Shown: positions 1 to 6,736, numbered from the stretch's first letter. The stretch: DNA of 10,311 bases from an uncultured Candidatus Methylacidiphilales bacterium (GCA_937928665.1 CALFVM010000016.1:1-10311); one strand, 5' to 3'. Program-made: numbers and translations. Notes: generated by a model from the sequence alone, not told the origin.

Positions 1-1
1 G

Positions 2-166
2 GAGGAGGCGCAAAGGCTCCTGGAGGAGAAGCTGGCGGGAGCGGAGCCCGGGATAGGTGGGGCGATGGATTTGAATTGGGAGTTGGCGGAGACGGTGCAA
101 AGGCTTGAGGAGGAGCAGGCGGCTTGGTTGCGGGCTGGGGAGGAATTGGAGGCGTTAAGCCGGTAA
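2..166 (+). CDS. 3' end of a coiled-coil protein, possibly an ABC-F ATPase (5' end outside window)
   Basis: An open frame enters at the left edge and ends at TAA 164-166, giving 54 C-terminal residues. The segment is rich in Glu, Leu, Ala and Arg, with heptad-like spacing in LAETVQRLEEEQAAWLR, and it ends EELEALSR. ABC-F translation-associated ATPases often end in a short antiparallel coiled coil closing with a WEELE-type sequence, and this tail resembles that (LRAGEELEALSR). No Walker or signature motif lies inside the window, so the family call is inference and any coiled-coil protein remains possible. The 66-base gap after the stop shows no intrinsic terminator. Confidence is good that this is coding and low on function. 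Confidence 0.5.
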   Translation, partial: EEAQRLLEEKLAGAEPGIGGAMDLNWELAETVQRLEEEQAAWLRAGEELEALSR

Positions 167-197
167 GAGGGCGGTGGGGGGTGGGTTGCCTCCGCTC

Positions 198-225
198 TTG
201 ACCGGTCGGGCACCCTGCCTAACCT
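198..225 (+). promoter_or_regulatory. Candidate promoter TTGACC-N16-TAACCT upstream of the BamD-like gene
   Basis: TTGACC at 198-203 matches five of six bases of the sigma-70 -35 consensus. It is followed after 16 bases by TAACCT at 220-225, a weak -10 that keeps T1, A2 and T6. The same -35 with the same 16-base spacing and a near-identical -10 (TAACTT) occurs upstream of nusA at 3228-3255, which raises the credibility of both. A start site six to eight bases past the -10 would fall at 231-233, practically on the ATG at 233, and no good Shine-Dalgarno sequence precedes that ATG. Confidence 0.35.
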
Positions 226-232
226 CTCGGGA

Positions 233-1408
233 ATGGGAGTAAAGCGACTGGGCGGGATTTTCGTCCTCTATTTGGCCGCAGTGGCCGCCAGCCCGGCGGC
301 ATTGGTGTGGCGTCCGGGGGAAGGATGGAGCATGGAATCGAGTGACGCGACTCTGGCGGCGAGCGATGCGAAGGATCAACTGCAGTTGGCGCGGAATTAC
401 GAGGCGAAAGAGAATTGGAAAGACGCGTTGTCAGCCTACCGGTCGCTGGTGCGGAGATGGCCGCTTTCTTCGGTTTCCGGTGAGGCCCAATTCAAAATTG
501 GCTTCATGCTGGAGAAAATGGCAGAGTTTTACCCGGCGTTTGAGGCCTATCAGAAAGTGATCAAGAGCCATCCGAACAGTCAGTTTTTCGATCTGGCGAT
601 TGAGCGGCAGTTTGCCATCGGGAATTTGTTCCTTTCCGGGGAACCGCAGCGGCTTTGGAAAATTCCGCTCCTGCCGTCGATGGACCGGACTGTGAAGATT
701 TACGAGACCGTAATTAAAAACGCGCCCTACGGGCGTTACGCAGCGCAGGCTTATTTCAACATGGGTCAGGCCCGCGAAAAGCAGAAGAAGTGGTCGGATG
801 CCATTGCGGCGTATAATATGATCCTCGACAAATATCCGAATGACCCGCTGGCACCGAACGCGCAGTATCAGATTGGGTACGCATGGTATCGGGCGTCGAG
901 TGAAGCGGATTACGATCAGAGCGCGGCGCGGAAATCGATCGAAGGATTTCAGGACTACCTGACCAAGTTTCCGCGGAGTGATAAAGAGGAACAGGCCCGA
1001 GAATACATCAACGAATTAAGCGGACGCCAGGTGCAGGGGAGTTTCAACATCGCCCGGTTTTATGAGCGGCAACGGAACTACAAGGCGGCGTTCATTTACT
1101 ACAACGACGTGATCCAGATCAATCCGGAGTCGGAGCAGGCGCAGCAGGCGAAAACAAGAATCGAAGCGATCCGTCCGCAGTTGGAGGGAGACCCGATGTT
1201 TGACACAGCGAATGCCCCCCGGGCTCTAGCCAGAGAAACCGCTGACGCCTCGCCCGGGCCGGTGCCTTCATCGGCCCGACCGGTCCGTTCCAGTCCGGAG
1301 GCGGGTCCGATTCCCGAAGATGCGGTGCAGTTGCCGGAAGGGCCGCAGTTGCCCGAGGCGGCGGAATCGCCGGTGCCGACCGGAGCACCGGTGACGCTGC
1401 GGGAATAA
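233..1408 (+). CDS. bamD: BamD-like TPR protein, outer-membrane assembly factor family
   Basis: This 391-residue secreted tetratricopeptide protein resembles BamD/YfiO, the BAM-complex component that helps insert beta-barrel proteins into the outer membrane. Residues 1-23 form a signal peptide (basic MGVKR, hydrophobic IFVLYLAAVAAS, then PAA). WRPGEGW follows at 26-32. TPR-like helical pairs are visible near 48-80, 83-116, 168-203, 206-250 and 267-302, several ending in the usual Pro-containing turn (HPNS, YPND, NPES). Residues about 325-391 are a Pro/Ala/Glu-rich, probably disordered tail. There is no lipobox cysteine, unlike the E. coli lipoprotein (about 245 residues), so it would be released or held by partners. 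An LptE-like gene starts 21 bases downstream, supporting an envelope role. It could instead be a generic TPR protein of the YbgF/CpoB type. Confidence 0.65.
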   Translation: MGVKRLGGIFVLYLAAVAASPAALVWRPGEGWSMESSDATLAASDAKDQLQLARNYEAKENWKDALSAYRSLVRRWPLSSVSGEAQFKIGFMLEKMAEFYPAFEAYQKVIKSHPNSQFFDLAIERQFAIGNLFLSGEPQRLWKIPLLPSMDRTVKIYETVIKNAPYGRYAAQAYFNMGQAREKQKKWSDAIAAYNMILDKYPNDPLAPNAQYQIGYAWYRASSEADYDQSAARKSIEGFQDYLTKFPRSDKEEQAREYINELSGRQVQGSFNIARFYERQRNYKAAFIYYNDVIQINPESEQAQQAKTRIEAIRPQLEGDPMFDTANAPRALARETADASPGPVPSSARPVRSSPEAGPIPEDAVQLPEGPQLPEAAESPVPTGAPVTLRE

Positions 1409-1429
1409 GGGTGCCGAAGCCGACGCCGC

Positions 1430-1963
1430 ATGAGCCATTTTCGCCTTTTCGGTTGGATCCACCCAGCGTTTTTGACGGTAGGACTCATGGGGTTTTTCGG
1501 GTGTGCCGGGTATCAGGTCGGGAACATCCCAAACTCGGCGATGTCAGGCGTACGGACGATTTATGTGCCCGTGGCGCGGAATCTGACGCTTGAACCGGGT
1601 CTGCCGGTGATGGCAACCAATGCGATCATCCGGCGGCTGGAAAATGATGGGACCTATGCCAGTGCCCGGAGCGGCGGGGCGGATGCGGAGTTGACAGTAA
1701 CCTTGACCGAGTTTGAGCGAGTGCCGACGCGACGTTCCCGCGACGATGTCGCGATCACCAGCCAATATCGGGCGGTGCTCAAGGCGAGGGTGACGCTGGT
1801 GAACCGGGTCACGGGCGCGGTGGTGATCAGGGACCGAGAGTTTGCCGGGTCCACAGAATACATGGTCCAGAGCGACGCCGTTGAAGCGGAGCGGCAGGCA
1901 CTTCCGTTGGCAGCGCAGGATTTGGCCAACCGGATTGTGAGCGCGGTGGCCGAGGGCTGGTAG
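1430..1963 (+). CDS. lptE: LptE-like LPS-assembly lipoprotein
   Basis: The 177-residue product looks like LptE, the outer-membrane lipoprotein that plugs the LptD barrel and helps deliver lipopolysaccharide to the cell surface. A hydrophobic leader (residues 10-24) ends in FFG before Cys25, an imperfect lipobox. The mature start CAGYQVGN fits the C-G-Y opening typical of LptE. The rest follows the family layout: a strand with VRTIYVPVARN, a helix (NAIIRRLEND), then two beta stretches (ELTVTLTEFERV and YRAVLKARVTLVNR), an extension with a REFAGSTEY turn, and a C-terminal helix (AAQDLANRIVSAVAEGW). Its length is near the family norm. The gene starts 21 bases after the BamD-like gene and ends 16 bases before the next one, suggesting a single operon. 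LptE diverges fast, so the call rests on topology, leader and context more than identity. Confidence 0.7.
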   Translation: MSHFRLFGWIHPAFLTVGLMGFFGCAGYQVGNIPNSAMSGVRTIYVPVARNLTLEPGLPVMATNAIIRRLENDGTYASARSGGADAELTVTLTEFERVPTRRSRDDVAITSQYRAVLKARVTLVNRVTGAVVIRDREFAGSTEYMVQSDAVEAERQALPLAAQDLANRIVSAVAEGW

Positions 1964-1979
1964 ATCGGGGTGGCCGCGT

Positions 1980-2681
1980 ATGGCCCGGTTTCTGAAGCTC
2001 CTGATTGCGCTGGCTCTGGTACCGTTTCTTGCAGCCTCGGTGCGGTTTTTCTGGTTGTGCTTTGAGCGGACAACGGATTGGCCGTCTTGGGAGCTTGGCC
2101 TGCTTGGGGCAGGGGTGGGGGTGGCGGCGTTGGCGTTCGTCTTCCTGCCGCGTCCGACATGGCTTTACGTCTTTGGACACGAATCGACCCATGCGCTGGC
2201 GGTTTGGTGCAGTGGGGGCCGGGTGCTTGATTTTCGTGTGTCGGGTAAGGGCGGTCAGGTGGTGGCAGATCGGAACTCGCCGCTGATCGCGCTGGCTCCT
2301 TACGTGTTTCCGTTTTTCCCGGTGGTGACGCTGATTGTGTGGCTGGGGATTGGCCTGGTGTGGCCGGAGGCGGATCGATTTCGGGATGTCTTCTGGGTGG
2401 TCTGGGGTGTGGCCTGGGGCTTTCACGCGGCGTTTACCCTGTCGGTGCTGAAGACCGCACAGCCGGATTTTGCGAGCCAGGGGTACGTGTTTTCGTTCGT
2501 CATCATTGCTCTGGGCAACTTGTGGCTGTCCCTGGCCCTGTTCTGTTTTTGGTTGCGACCGCTTCCGGTGAGTGAGGGAGTGGAAGCCCTTTGGGAAATG
2601 ACCCGGGAGAGTTATGGTGTGGTCGCAGGGGCGGCCTGGGCGGGTGCGGAATGGATTTTGCAACTGAAGGAGTCGCGATGA
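1980..2681 (+). CDS. Polytopic membrane protein with HExxH motif (M50-like metallopeptidase candidate)
   Basis: This is a 233-residue integral membrane protein with hydrophobic segments near 5-26, 38-56, 101-127, 135-157 and 168-191. VFGHESTHALA places a HExxH zinc-binding motif at His67-Glu68-His71, next to a membrane segment as in site-2 (M50) proteases. It is followed by SGGRV and a GKGGQVV stretch and by LAPYVFPFFPV. The classic M50 second motif (NxxPxxxLDG) is not visible. Asp163 in the QPDF turn, or His149, might supply the third metal ligand, but that is a guess. G-rich sequence at 1967-1973 can serve as ribosome-binding site for the ATG at 1980. The stop overlaps the next start (ATGA at 2678-2681), so it is probably coupled to the EIIA gene. 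A substrate cannot be named, and it may be a non-proteolytic relative. Confidence 0.65.
   Translation: MARFLKLLIALALVPFLAASVRFFWLCFERTTDWPSWELGLLGAGVGVAALAFVFLPRPTWLYVFGHESTHALAVWCSGGRVLDFRVSGKGGQVVADRNSPLIALAPYVFPFFPVVTLIVWLGIGLVWPEADRFRDVFWVVWGVAWGFHAAFTLSVLKTAQPDFASQGYVFSFVIIALGNLWLSLALFCFWLRPLPVSEGVEALWEMTRESYGVVAGAAWAGAEWILQLKESR
2667..2672 (+). promoter_or_regulatory. Ribosome-binding site deciding the EIIA start
   Basis: AAGGAG lies five bases before the ATG at 2678 and inside the end of the HExxH gene. It is the clearest Shine-Dalgarno sequence in the cluster and favours 2678 over an in-frame ATG at 2591, whose extra 29 residues would overlap the upstream gene deeply and do not resemble the EIIA family. 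Confidence 0.7.
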
Positions 2682-3139
2682 TCCGATTGATCGATCTGTT
2701 GGAAGCGGCTCATATCGTGAGCCCAAGCCGGGCCAGGTTTCGGGAGGCGGTCTACCGGGAGGCACTTGCGCTGGGAGAGGCAAGCGGTGCCCTGCCTGCG
2801 GGAAGTGTGGAAGGTTTGGTGGCGGCGTTGCTGGAGAGGGATGCGGTTATTTCCACGGCGATCGGGGACGGGGTGGCGTTGCCACATGCGCCGGTGGCGG
2901 GTTTGGGGCGGGCACTAGTTTTTCTGATCCGGACGGAGCGGCCGGTGGCGGATTGCGATCCGCTGGATGGTCGTCCGGTGGATTTGTTCTGGGTGGTTCT
3001 GACCCCGGAGGATGATCCGGGGTTGCATCTGAAGGTCCTGGCTAGCATTGCGCGGGTTCTGGGCGATCCTGCCAAGCGGGATGCCCTTGATCAGGCAGAG
3101 GGGCCTTCGGCGGTGCTTGGGGTGTTGTCGGGGGATTGA
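2678..3139 (+). CDS. PTS EIIA domain protein, fructose/PtsN type
   Basis: This 153-residue stand-alone EIIA belongs to the fructose/mannitol/nitrogen (PtsN-like) class, whose members take phosphate from HPr onto one histidine. The active-site signature is clear: STAIGDGVALPHAP with His70, matching the family G-I-G-x-G-V-A-x-P-H pattern. The usual following parts are present: a hydrophobic strand ALVFLIR (79-85), DGRPVDLFWVVLTPED (97-112), and a helix LHLKVLASIARVLGD (116-130) with the family's conserved second His region at 117. The size is typical of a single domain, with no EIIB or EIIC fused or adjacent, so a regulatory role like EIIA-Ntr is more likely than sugar transport. Its start overlaps the stop of the HExxH gene. 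The partner HPr and EI are not in the window. Confidence 0.85.
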   Translation: MIRLIDLLEAAHIVSPSRARFREAVYREALALGEASGALPAGSVEGLVAALLERDAVISTAIGDGVALPHAPVAGLGRALVFLIRTERPVADCDPLDGRPVDLFWVVLTPEDDPGLHLKVLASIARVLGDPAKRDALDQAEGPSAVLGVLSGD

Positions 3140-3227
3140 GGGGGCTTGCGTGCGGTGATTTTCATGTGAGTGGCGTGGTGACCCGGGTGCATTTTCTGGA
3201 TACATCGCCAGGGGGGGAAAAGTGAGC

Positions 3228-3255
3228 TTGACCCAGTTGGGGTTTCTTTTAACTT
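3228..3255 (+). promoter_or_regulatory. Candidate promoter TTGACC-N16-TAACTT upstream of nusA
   Basis: TTGACC at 3228-3233 is followed after 16 bases by TAACTT at 3250-3255. The -10 is weak, but the layout copies the candidate promoter before the BamD-like gene. Transcription would begin near 3262, giving a leader of about 125 bases that includes the terminator hairpin at 3285-3316. The rest of the 247-base gap (3140-3386) shows nothing else I can support. Confidence 0.35.
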
Positions 3256-3284
3256 TTCAATCTGCCTGACCGTCGGTTTTGCGG

Positions 3285-3316
3285 AAGTGGGTGCCCTCGG
3301 GGGTTCCCACTTTTTT
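3285..3316 (+). terminator. Intrinsic terminator, possibly a nusA-leader attenuator
   Basis: AAGTGGG (3285-3291) pairs perfectly with CCCACTT (3306-3312). Inside, after one T/T mismatch, GCCC (3293-3296) pairs with GGGT (3301-3304, one G-U pair) around a four-base TCGG loop. The stem runs directly into a T run (3311-3316) and then GTTCTTT, the arrangement of a Rho-independent terminator. It lies 145 bases after the EIIA stop and 70 bases before the nusA ATG, so it can end the upstream operon. If the promoter at 3228-3255 is real, it sits in the nusA leader instead. Confidence 0.75.
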
Positions 3317-3324
3317 GTTCTTTG

Positions 3325-3339
3325 CGGGGTTTGTCCCCG
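3325..3339 (+). other. Short hairpin in the nusA leader
   Basis: CGGGG (3325-3329) and CCCCG (3335-3339) form a perfect five-pair stem around TTTGT. It follows the terminator's T tract by eight bases. It has no T run of its own, so it is not a terminator. It may be a leader RNA element or chance in G+C-rich DNA. Confidence 0.35.
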
Positions 3340-3386
3340 GAAAGGCGTGTGACTGGCGGGGGCGGAAAGATCGACAGAACACGCAT

Positions 3387-4646
3387 ATGAATCAGGATTT
3401 TTGGGCGGTGGTGGATTACCTGGAGAAGGAAAAAGGGATTGGTCGCGCCACGGTGATCGAGGCGATCAAGGACGCGTTGGTGGCGGCTTCAAAAAAGAAG
3501 TTTGGAGCCGAAGCGCAGGTGCGGATTGATCTGGATGAGAAGGGGAACCGGATGCGGGCCCTGATCGGGATGAAAGTGGTCGAGCGGGTCGTCGATCCTG
3601 CGACGGAGATCACGGCGGTCAAAGCGCGCCAGAAGAAGCCGGACGTTCAGCTTGGGGAGATTGTCGAGGTGGAAGTTCCACCGACGGAGTTTGGCCGGAT
3701 TGCCGCGCAGGCCTTCAAACAGAGCATGAACCAGATTCTGCGCGGGGTGGAAAAAAACAAAATTTTGGACGAGTTCTCAGACCGGGTGGGAACGATTGTG
3801 TCGGGAGTGGTGCGGCGGTTTGACCGTTCTAATGTGCTGATTGATTTGGGCAAGTTTGAGGCGGTCATGCCCGCGAGCGAGCGTGTGCCAACGGAGGAGT
3901 ATACGCCGGGTGAGCGGATTCGGGCCTTGGTTTTAGCGGTGGAAAATGCGGTCCGTGGCCCTGAAATCATCCTGAGCCGGAGCCACCCGAACTTTGTGCG
4001 GAGCCTGTTTGAGCTTGAAGTGAGCGAATTGAAGGACAACACCATCGAGATCAAGGCGATGGCGCGTGAGGCCGGGCACCGGACGAAAATCGCGGTCTGG
4101 TCCCGGGACGAGAAGGTTGACCCGGTGAGCGCATGTGTCGGGATGCGGGGCGCACGGGTGAAGAACATCGTTCGGGAACTCAACAATGAGAAAATCGATC
4201 TGTTCAAGTGGTCGAACAACCTGCGGGAATTAGTGATTGAATCGCTGAAACCGGCTCGCCCGAAGCATTTGGAGTTTCATGAAGCGACCAAACGGGTGAC
4301 CGTTTTAGTGGACGAGGAGAATTACCCTTTGGCCATCGGCAAACGGGGTCAAAATGCGCGGCTGACCGCCAAGCTGACGGGCTGGGAGATTGACATCAAG
4401 CAGGAGGAAGCACCGGTGTCTGACTTTGACGAGAAGGTCCGCCTGGCTGCGGTTCACCTCGCCGAGGTATTGAAAGTGGCCCCCGAGGTGGCCGACAAGC
4501 TGGTCCGGGCCGGTCAGAGCAGCATCGATATCATTCACGAAACTTCGCTGGAAGACCTGGCGGAAAGTTTGCCGGACGTTGATGCGGCGACCGTTAAGCA
4601 AATTAAAGACGCAACCTCCGCGATCATCCAATCTGCCCAAACCTGA
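3387..4646 (+). CDS. nusA: Transcription termination/antitermination factor NusA
   Basis: NusA binds RNA polymerase and nascent RNA and modulates pausing, intrinsic termination and antitermination. The 419-residue product shows the N-terminal polymerase-binding domain (about 1-130, including ATVIEAIKDALVAASKKKFG), an S1 RNA-binding domain (about 133-197, GTIVSGVVRRFDRSNVLIDL), KH1 with its GxxG loop at 252-255 in VDPVSACVGMRGARVKNIV, and KH2 with GxxG at 318-321 in LAIGKRGQNARLTAKLTGW. One C-terminal helix-hairpin-like unit follows (about 347-415). The ATG at 3387 starts the canonical N-terminus. A TTG start at 3279 would add 36 residues read through the terminator hairpin and is rejected. 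No strong Shine-Dalgarno precedes the ATG. infB follows after 24 bases. rimP, the usual upstream neighbour in many bacteria, is absent. Confidence 0.97.
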   Translation: MNQDFWAVVDYLEKEKGIGRATVIEAIKDALVAASKKKFGAEAQVRIDLDEKGNRMRALIGMKVVERVVDPATEITAVKARQKKPDVQLGEIVEVEVPPTEFGRIAAQAFKQSMNQILRGVEKNKILDEFSDRVGTIVSGVVRRFDRSNVLIDLGKFEAVMPASERVPTEEYTPGERIRALVLAVENAVRGPEIILSRSHPNFVRSLFELEVSELKDNTIEIKAMAREAGHRTKIAVWSRDEKVDPVSACVGMRGARVKNIVRELNNEKIDLFKWSNNLRELVIESLKPARPKHLEFHEATKRVTVLVDEENYPLAIGKRGQNARLTAKLTGWEIDIKQEEAPVSDFDEKVRLAAVHLAEVLKVAPEVADKLVRAGQSSIDIIHETSLEDLAESLPDVDAATVKQIKDATSAIIQSAQT

Positions 4647-4670
4647 CTCCGTTTCTGAAATTGTAATCTC

Positions 4671-6728
4671 ATGCCGACCGACCAAGAAAAGAAGCCCGCA
4701 GCCGCCAAAGACCGGAAGACTCCGGCCCGGGTGGCTAAATCGTCCGAAGCCGCGGTCAAGCGACCTGCCCGCAAAACCGCACCCGCACCGGGGTCCGAAG
4801 CCAAGCGAGAGCCCAAGGCAGGACCGTCCCCGACGGCGGTGCCCGTGGAAGCGACCGTTCGTGCGGCGGAGCCATCTCCCGCGCCGTCGGCGACGATGTC
4901 GGCTCCCGTGGCTGAGACGGCCGGCCCGCAACCGGGTGAGGTCATTACGATGAAGTCCCCGATCGTGGTGAAGGATTTGGCTGGGCGGATTGGACTGAAG
5001 CCGTTCCAGGTGGTGCATGAGCTGATGGAGATGAATATTTTCGCCACGCTCAACCAGAACATTGACGAAGAGGTGGCACGGAAGATTTGTGAAAAGCGGG
5101 GTTTTCAGTTTCAGCTCGAAAAGCGGGAAAAAGGAGCCGGGGTTCACCGGGAAGAAAAAGTAGTCGAGCCGCCGCCCCCTCCTCCGGCGGTGGAGGAAAA
5201 TCTGCACTTGCGTCCGCCCGTGATCACGTTCATGGGCCACGTGGACCATGGGAAGACGTCGCTGCTGGACGCGATTCGTCAGACCAAGGTGGCCGATGGC
5301 GAGGCGGGCGGGATTACCCAGCACATCGGTGCCTACACGGTGAGGCGTAACGGGAAACAGATTACCTTTTTGGACACTCCGGGCCATGAGGCCTTTACGG
5401 CGATGCGGGCACGCGGGGCGCAGGTGACCGACATTGTGGTGATTGTGGTGGCAGCGGATGACGGGTTGATGCCGCAGACGTTGGAAGCGATCCAACACGC
5501 CAAAGCGGCCCGGGCCGCCAACCCGCAACATTTTTCCATCATGGTGGCGATCAATAAAATTGATGTGCCGGGCGCCAATCCCGACAAGGTGAGAGGGCAG
5601 CTTCAGGAACAGGGATTGACGCCGGAGGAGTGGGGCGGAGAAACGCTGGTCTGCGAGGTCTCCGCCCTGAAGCGGATTGGGATTGAGAAGTTGCTGGAGA
5701 CGATGCTCCTTCAGGCGGAAGTGCTTGAGTTGAAAGCAGAGCCGACAGGACCGGCGCGCGGGGTGGTGATTGAGAGCCAGATTGATCCGGGCCGGGGCCC
5801 GAACGCGACCATTATCGTTCAGCATGGCAAGCTGAAATTGGGGGATGCGTTCATTTGCGGGCCGTTCTGGGGCCGGGTGAAGGCCTTGGTCAATGACCTT
5901 GGCCAGTCGGTCAAGGAGGCGGGTCCTTCCATGCCGGTCAAGGTTCTCGGTTTTGACGGGTCGCCCGTGCCCGGAGAAGAGTTTACGGTCATGAGCAGCG
6001 ACCGTGAGGCCCGGCAGATTTCTGAGGAGCGTCAGGCGGCCGCCCGATTGGACAAGCTGGGGGCGGACAAGCCAGTCATGCTGGAAAATATTTTTGCCAG
6101 CCTGCAGAGCAGCCAGCGCAAGACCATTCCGCTGATTCTTAAGAGCGACGTGCAGGGTTCGTTGGAGGCGATTGTCGAGGCACTGAAAAAGATCAAATCG
6201 GACAAGATCAGCATCGATTTTGTCCTGACCAGCGTGGGCCCAATTTCAGTCAACGATGTCCTGTTGGCCAAGGCGTCTAAGGCGATCATCATCGGGTTTA
6301 ATACTAAGACAGATAACAACGCCGCCTCGGCGGCAAAGCGGGAGGGCGTGCAGATCAAGTTGTTCTCGATCATCTACGAACTCATCGACCAGGTTCGGGA
6401 GGCGATGGTGGGGATGCTCGATCCGGAGGTGCGCGAGGCTCAGATCGGCACGGCAGTGGTGAAAAAGGTGTTTGAGCTCTCGAAGTTTCCCGTGGCCGGT
6501 TGTGTGGTGGAAAGCGGCCGAATTTCGAAGAGTGCCCGGGCGCGGGTGGTGCGGAAGAAGATCCAGATTTACGACGGCAACGTCCAGACCCTCAAGCGGT
6601 TCCAGGATGAAGTCAACGAAGTGCGCAACGGCATGGAATGTGGCCTCCGTTTGGGAAACTTCACCGAGTATCACGAAGGTGATATCATCGAGTGTTACGT
6701 TCTGGAGAAGGTGGCGCAGACGCTTTGA
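4671..6728 (+). CDS. infB: Translation initiation factor IF-2
   Basis: IF-2 is the GTPase that places fMet-tRNA on the small ribosomal subunit and promotes subunit joining. The 685-residue product has a short Lys/Pro/Ala-rich N-terminus (1-90), an IF2N-type domain (about 95-150), and a proline-run linker (167-172). The GTPase domain follows with G1 GHVDHGKT at 189-196, G2 GGITQHIG at 213-220, G3 DTPGHE at 235-240, G4 NKID at 295-298 and G5 SAL at 331-333. Domains II, III and the C-terminal fMet-tRNA-binding domain (about 590-685, ending EGDIIECYVLEKVAQTL) are complete. It is shorter than E. coli IF2 (890 residues), the difference lying in the N-terminus. Just before G4, RAANPQHFS replaces the usual short GVP-type turn, about six residues longer. 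It follows nusA closely. Neither ylxR before it nor rbfA after it is present. Confidence 0.97.
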   Translation: MPTDQEKKPAAAKDRKTPARVAKSSEAAVKRPARKTAPAPGSEAKREPKAGPSPTAVPVEATVRAAEPSPAPSATMSAPVAETAGPQPGEVITMKSPIVVKDLAGRIGLKPFQVVHELMEMNIFATLNQNIDEEVARKICEKRGFQFQLEKREKGAGVHREEKVVEPPPPPPAVEENLHLRPPVITFMGHVDHGKTSLLDAIRQTKVADGEAGGITQHIGAYTVRRNGKQITFLDTPGHEAFTAMRARGAQVTDIVVIVVAADDGLMPQTLEAIQHAKAARAANPQHFSIMVAINKIDVPGANPDKVRGQLQEQGLTPEEWGGETLVCEVSALKRIGIEKLLETMLLQAEVLELKAEPTGPARGVVIESQIDPGRGPNATIIVQHGKLKLGDAFICGPFWGRVKALVNDLGQSVKEAGPSMPVKVLGFDGSPVPGEEFTVMSSDREARQISEERQAAARLDKLGADKPVMLENIFASLQSSQRKTIPLILKSDVQGSLEAIVEALKKIKSDKISIDFVLTSVGPISVNDVLLAKASKAIIIGFNTKTDNNAASAAKREGVQIKLFSIIYELIDQVREAMVGMLDPEVREAQIGTAVVKKVFELSKFPVAGCVVESGRISKSARARVVRKKIQIYDGNVQTLKRFQDEVNEVRNGMECGLRLGNFTEYHEGDIIECYVLEKVAQTL

Positions 6729-6736
6729 GTGAGGTG

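Noticed and set aside
2591..2677. Upstream ATG that would lengthen the EIIA by 29 residues
   Set aside because: It overlaps the HExxH gene deeply, while the ATG at 2678 has an AAGGAG site and the expected family start.
1827..2783. Long open frame on the - strand (318 residues) opposite the LptE-like, HExxH and EIIA genes
   Set aside because: Its translation is rich in Arg, Pro, His and Gln with no domain pattern, and it lies antisense to three convincing genes. Such shadows are common in G+C-rich DNA.
3166..3225. Nineteen-codon GTG frame between the EIIA gene and nusA
   Set aside because: It is very short, has no ribosome-binding site or known pattern, and could easily be chance; not called as a gene.
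3279..3386. TTG start that would lengthen NusA by 36 residues
   Set aside because: The extension is read through the terminator hairpin and T tract, and the canonical NusA N-terminus begins at the ATG at 3387.
3140..3386. Riboswitch, tRNA or CRISPR in the largest intergenic gap
   Set aside because: I see no cloverleaf, no repeat array and no recognisable aptamer; only the promoter-like block and the two hairpins are supportable.
4305..5825. Long open frame on the - strand (506 residues) opposite nusA and infB
   Set aside because: It is antisense to two certain genes, is His/Arg-rich and low in complexity, and has no recognisable motif.
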